Part shown: one piece after another, positions 60,957 through 64,000 of the stretch
Numbering within the stretch: position 1 is the first letter of the stretch
Layout of the letters: the number at the start of each line of letters is the position of its first letter
Assembly (NCBI GenBank): GCA_018828145.1
Contig: JAHJWO010000024.1
Coordinates: forward strand, 1-64,000
Origin: Alphaproteobacteria bacterium
GTDB taxonomy: Bacteria; Pseudomonadota; Alphaproteobacteria; Rhizobiales; Devosiaceae
Length of the DNA stretch: 64,000 nucleotides
Reading direction: 5' to 3'
Notes under the pieces: model-generated
What the model saw: only the letters and a program-made list of their open reading frames with translations
Databases searched by the model: none
What the model was told of the DNA's origin: nothing
Made by a program: the position numbers and the translations under genes

Positions 60957-61670
60957 ATGATGTCCTATATCGATGGCTTCGTATTGGCCGTTCCGGCCGC
61001 CAACAAAGACCAATACATCGCGCATGCCAGGCAAGGTGCCGATCTGTTCAAGAAGCTCGGCGCCACACGCATGGTCGAAACCTGGGCCGAGGACGTGCCG
61101 CACGGCAAGCAGACCGATTTCTATCGGGCGACCAAGCTGGAAGAGGGAGAGGTGCCGCTCTTTTCCTGGGTCGAGTATCCCGACCGGGCCACCCGCAAGA
61201 AGGCCGGCGAGGCCATGATGAGCGATCCTGACGTGCAGGCCATGTCCGAAATGCCGTTCGACGCCTCGCGCATGATCTATGGTGGCTTCGAAGTGCTTTA
61301 CGACACCGGCGCCCAGGGCAAGCCGGGCTATGTCGATGGCATGATTTCTCCGGTCCCCGTAGCCAACAAGGAGGCCTATCGCGCCGCCGCCCGGGCCCAG
61401 GCGCCGCTGCTTATTGAACACGGCGCCCTTCGCGTCGTCGACACCTGGGGCGATGACGTGCCTGCGGGCGAAACCACCGATTTCCAGCGGGCCGTCGCGA
61501 CGAGGGACGACGAAACCATCGGCTTTTCCATCATCGAATGGCCATCGCGGCAGGTGCGCGACGCCGCCTGGAAAATCCTGATGGAAGACCCCCGCATTGC
61601 CCCCGACCCAAAAATCTGGGACGCCTCCCGCTCGATCACCGGCGGCTTTGCGCCGGTCGTGGATCTCTAG
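60957..61670 (+). CDS. Tandem DUF1428 protein
   Basis: A 237-aa protein made of two DUF1428 (ferredoxin-like, antibiotic-monooxygenase-like) domains. Domain 1: YIDGFVLAVPAANKDQYIAH, ETWAEDVPHGKQTDFYRATK, MPFDASRMIYGGFEVL. Domain 2: YVDGMISPVPVANKEAYRAA, DTWGDDVPAGETTDFQRAVA, IWDASRSITGGFAPVV. Ordinary members have one domain of about 118 residues, so this is an internal duplication. GAGGAGA precedes the start. Function unknown. Confidence 0.87.
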   Translation: MMSYIDGFVLAVPAANKDQYIAHARQGADLFKKLGATRMVETWAEDVPHGKQTDFYRATKLEEGEVPLFSWVEYPDRATRKKAGEAMMSDPDVQAMSEMPFDASRMIYGGFEVLYDTGAQGKPGYVDGMISPVPVANKEAYRAAARAQAPLLIEHGALRVVDTWGDDVPAGETTDFQRAVATRDDETIGFSIIEWPSRQVRDAAWKILMEDPRIAPDPKIWDASRSITGGFAPVVDL

Positions 61671-61735
61671 GGCGAAATCCGCGCCAGCTCCCGCCCGCAT
61701 TCAGGGCTCGGGCTGGCGCTTCAGAACCGGTCGCC

Positions 61736-62647
61736 CTACCCCCGGCTCTGGTGCACATAGCCCCTGACGCTGGCCGGCACCTCGACCTTGAGCCATTCCC
61801 GAAACGCCCGCAGCTTGCGGCTTTCCCGCCGCCCCTGGGCTGTCACCAGCCAATAGCCCAGCGGGCCGTCCACCGCGTGGTCGAAGGGCCGCACCAGTCG
61901 GCCGTCGCTGACCGCGTCTGCGCTCATCATGTCGGCGGCCATCAGCACGCCCTGTTCGGAGATCGCCGCGTCAAAGGCCAGCGAGGCGTCCGAATAGACC
62001 GGTCCGGTCAACCTGATCGCCGGGTCGAGCCCGGCTGCGGCGCGCCAGGCGTCCCAGCTCAGCATGGTGGTTTCGTCCTGGATCACCGGCACGTGGGCCA
62101 GGTCCGCCGGGCGGGTCAGCAGCTTCGCCACGGGCGGGGCGCAGACCGGCTGGTATTGCGTGCCGCCGATCAGCTCGGCCCGCACGCCCGGCCATTGGCC
62201 ATCGCCATAGCGGATGCCGCAATCGACGTCGGGCCGGCTCAGGTCCAGCATGGCCGCCGTCACGTTGAGCCGCACCTCGATATCGCGGTTGTGCAGGGTG
62301 AACTTGTTGATGCGCCAGATCAGCCAGCGCGAGGCAAAGACGCTGCCCACCGTCAGGTTCAGCACGCCCTCGTCGCTGCCCTTGAGGCTGGCCAGCCCGT
62401 CCTGCAGCGCGGCAAAACCCGAGGTCAGCTGCGGCATGGCGGCCTTGAGGGCCGGCAGCGGCCGCAGCCCGGCGGGCGTGCGCTCGAACAGCTCCATGCC
62501 CAGCCGCTCCTCGGCCCGGCGCAGATGCTGGCTCACCGCGCCGATGGTGACGCCAAGCTCCTCGGCCGCCGGGGCCAGCGCGCCGCGCCGCGCCACGATC
62601 TCGATGGCGCGCAGCGCGTTGAGCGGAATGGGAAATGGGTTTGCCAT
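61736..62647 (-). CDS. LysR-family regulator (GcvA-like)
   Basis: A 303-aa regulator. The HTH is at PLNALRAIEIVARRGALAPA, EELGVTIGAVSQHLRRAEER and LGMELFERTPAGLRPLP. The effector-domain part DLSRPDVDCGIRYGDGQWPG, VRAELIGGTQYQPVCAPP is of the GcvA/AmpR-like subgroup. It is divergent from a 48-aa gene, which may be its target. Confidence 0.9.
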   Translation of the reverse strand: MANPFPIPLNALRAIEIVARRGALAPAAEELGVTIGAVSQHLRRAEERLGMELFERTPAGLRPLPALKAAMPQLTSGFAALQDGLASLKGSDEGVLNLTVGSVFASRWLIWRINKFTLHNRDIEVRLNVTAAMLDLSRPDVDCGIRYGDGQWPGVRAELIGGTQYQPVCAPPVAKLLTRPADLAHVPVIQDETTMLSWDAWRAAAGLDPAIRLTGPVYSDASLAFDAAISEQGVLMAADMMSADAVSDGRLVRPFDHAVDGPLGYWLVTAQGRRESRKLRAFREWLKVEVPASVRGYVHQSRG

Positions 62648-62751
62648 ATAGATTTTCTATATTCCTGCAGCGACCTTGTCCATTGCGCCTGCACTGGTCC
62701 GGGCGCACAACGGCATCATTGTCCACATCCGACCTGAAAGGAGGTCACAAA

Positions 62752-62898
62752 ATGTCTAGTCTCGTTACCCGCCTTGCCCGCCTCGTCGCGGGTCTCTTCG
62801 CCGCCGATCGCGCCCCGCTCGATCCCGACAGCATGAGCCTGCATGACTGGGCCGATTTGCCCGCCCATCACCCGGCCTGCGACCGAGCGCCGTGCTGA
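62752..62898 (+). CDS. Small 48-aa protein with DWADLP motif
   Basis: A short gene with an ideal Shine-Dalgarno (AAAGGAGGT, seven bases before the ATG), which makes translation likely. The protein has an amphipathic, Arg/Leu-rich N-terminus (LVTRLARLVAGLF) and a C-terminal DWADLPAHHP motif with two Cys in the last ten residues. Small proteins with such a motif next to GcvA-like LysR genes are known in Hyphomicrobiales, but I cannot name the family. Its function is unknown. Confidence 0.65.
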   Translation: MSSLVTRLARLVAGLFAADRAPLDPDSMSLHDWADLPAHHPACDRAPC

Positions 62899-62953
62899 GG
62901 CCACATTCGGGCCGTTGAAGGTGGGGGCTGACCCCGCCTTCAAGGAGCTTCCG

Positions 62954-63448
62954 ATGATCCGACCCCTCGCCGCGCTGGCCGTACTCGCTCTGCTCACCGG
63001 CAGTGCCGTCGCCCAGGACGCCGCTGCACCGGCCCCGCCGGCCGCGACCGATATCGTCATCGATCCGGCGGCCAGCCTCGATACCACGCCCAAGCAGGCC
63101 AATATGCTCACCGGCTTTTACGCCACCCAGGCGGTGATCGAGCTATGCGCCGTGCCGATCGAGCCGGCCATTGCCGAGGGCATGGCGGCCGACCGGGTCC
63201 GCCTTGAAACTGCGCTCAGCATGGATGCCGCGGCCGCCGCCAAGGCCTATGGCCTGGTCAAGGCCGATGTCGAAAAGACCACGCCCGATTGTGCCGAGGG
63301 CAGCGCCGACCGCCTCGGCGTCGACGCCGTCACCGCCATCTATGCCGACCTGGCCGCTCCTGCCCCGGCCGCCCCCGCCCCGGCCGGCACGGTGGCTCCT
63401 GCCGCAGAGGCGGCCCCGGCAGCAGAAGCTGCGCCTGCAGCGCAGTAG
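62954..63448 (+). CDS. Secreted Ala/Pro-rich protein
   Basis: A 164-aa protein with a signal peptide (MIRPLAALAVLALLTGSAVA, cut before QDAAAP). The middle part (about 45-140) is helical with two Cys (ELCAVPI, PDCAEG) likely bridged; the tail is a low-complexity PAAEAAPAAEAAPAAQ stretch. AAGGAG precedes the ATG at good distance. No family recognised. Confidence 0.7.
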   Translation: MIRPLAALAVLALLTGSAVAQDAAAPAPPAATDIVIDPAASLDTTPKQANMLTGFYATQAVIELCAVPIEPAIAEGMAADRVRLETALSMDAAAAAKAYGLVKADVEKTTPDCAEGSADRLGVDAVTAIYADLAAPAPAAPAPAGTVAPAAEAAPAAEAAPAAQ

Positions 63449-63462
63449 TCTTTCCCAACTCG

Positions 63463-63552
63463 ATCGTCACCCTCGGGCTTGACCCGAGGGCTCTACACTT
63501 GCCCATCCCTCGGTAAGTGAAGTCCCCTCGGGTCAAGCCCGAGGGTGACGAT
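63463..63552. repeat. Two inverted copies of the family B repeat
   Basis: ATCGTCACCCTCGGGCTTGA-CCCGAGGG at 63463-63490 and its exact reverse complement at 63525-63552, giving 28-bp perfect arms with a 34-bp centre; each arm is itself palindromic. The second copy with its flank AAGTGAAG matches the copy at the start of the window. It lies between the convergent secreted-protein and extensin-family genes and could work as a terminator. Confidence 0.8.
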
Positions 63553-63573
63553 CTGTGCTTTTGGGGGCTTTCT

Positions 63574-64000
63574 TTACTCGCAGATCCGCGCCGTACAGCT
63601 CTCGCCATGGCAGCCCAGGTCGAGATGCAGGTGGTCGCTGTGCTCGGCATTGGCCTCGGGCCCGAGCACCGTGGTGAAACTGCCGCAGGCCGCGTCATGT
63701 GCCAGCCGCAGCAGCCTGCCCTCCGGCGCGACGGCGCGGATCCAGTCGGTATCGACCGTGATGGCGCGTCCGTCTTCCAGCGTGAAGCCGATGACGTCCA
63801 GCCCATTGGCAAAGCCGTGTTCGGAAGTGAAGCCGCCCTCGCCATTATTGCGGTTGCGGCACATATAGCTGGTGCCGGTATCGACGCTGGCCAGCGGGCT
63901 TTCCAGCATGGCCTCGGCATAGCCGTCGACGCTCGCCACCCAGTCGGGCAGGGCGCTGGCCATCTGGCAATTGGTGGTGACGGGGCTCGAAAACGGCACC
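63574..64000 (-). CDS. Extensin-family protein, C-terminal part (truncated by window)
   Basis: The last 141 residues of an extensin-like C-terminal domain protein (Pfam extensin-like C). Conserved features: SYMCRNRNN, SEHGFANGLDVIGFTLEDGR, DAACGSFTTVLGPEANAEHS, DHLHLDLGCHG with the His residues of a VanY-like metallopeptidase fold and paired cysteines. It is probably periplasmic and tied to the cell wall. The start codon and N-terminus lie beyond the window. Confidence 0.88.
   Translation of the reverse strand, partial: VPFSSPVTTNCQMASALPDWVASVDGYAEAMLESPLASVDTGTSYMCRNRNNGEGGFTSEHGFANGLDVIGFTLEDGRAITVDTDWIRAVAPEGRLLRLAHDAACGSFTTVLGPEANAEHSDHLHLDLGCHGESCTARICE

Overview
The window is a GC-rich chromosomal segment of an alphaproteobacterium. 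The gene families (RegB/RegA-type redox two-component pair, Fur-family Irr, FabA/FabB unit, extensin-family protein, DUF2852 and DUF2259 proteins, NtrC/sigma-54 type glnK-amtB) and the dnaA / rpsT / mutM / ubiE / ubiB / dut neighbourhood point to Hyphomicrobiales, most probably Devosia or a close Devosiaceae relative. The genus is an inference from gene content and style, not from an alignment.

Layout. 0-13.2 kb: RNA methyltransferase, small secreted proteins, actR-actS (regA-regB type), DUF2852, a YgjP-type metallopeptidase, an L,D-transpeptidase, a class A penicillin-binding protein with an unusual repetitive C-terminal tail, a periplasmic HExxH protein, an ArsR-rhodanese fusion regulator with an MFS exporter, and a luciferase-like oxidoreductase. 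13.2-15.8 kb: a small degenerate mobile element between that gene and gyrB. It has four copies of TGAACCATAAA at the left and two inverted copies at the right, a Phd-PIN toxin-antitoxin pair, a frameshifted TniQ-like remnant, an unrecognised gene and a diverged inverted copy of the last part of gyrB. 15.8-33.2 kb: housekeeping core gyrB, recF, dnaN, an SDR gene, dnaA, rpsT, mutM, ubiE-ubiB, a lipoprotein, dut, DUF2259, moeB-like, fabB-fabA, irr. 33.3-43.7 kb: N-acetyltransferase, YdeI-like, DUF1697, ribokinase, a divergent LysR/NADPH-oxidoreductase pair, infC (apparently starting at ATT), hydrolase, GNAT, queG operon, GST, uppP. 43.7-53.3 kb: lolA, ftsK, amtB-glnK with a visible NtrC/sigma-54 promoter, UbiH-family monooxygenase, KTSC, Trm112-like and LON-domain proteins, a CnoX-like thioredoxin and tRNA-Gly(GCC). 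53.3-59 kb: a compact five-gene catabolic operon (racemase, cyclic amidohydrolase, DHDPS-like lyase, SDR, PatB-like lyase) divergent from a GntR regulator. 59-64 kb: accessory genes including an ArsR/AHSA1 pair, an AadA-like nucleotidyltransferase, a double DUF1428 protein, LysR with a 48-aa divergent gene, and a truncated extensin-family gene at the window edge.

The most unusual part is the 13.35-15.79 kb element. Its right end lies about 14 bp beyond the gyrB stop codon and it carries a foreign-looking gyrB 3' fragment, which suggests insertion aimed at, or recombination involving, the gyrB 3' end. The next most interesting is the 53.3-58.9 kb operon, which looks like a pathway that opens a cyclic amide or ureide, but its substrate cannot be named from sequence. 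Intergenic regions hold at least three families of short palindromic repeats.
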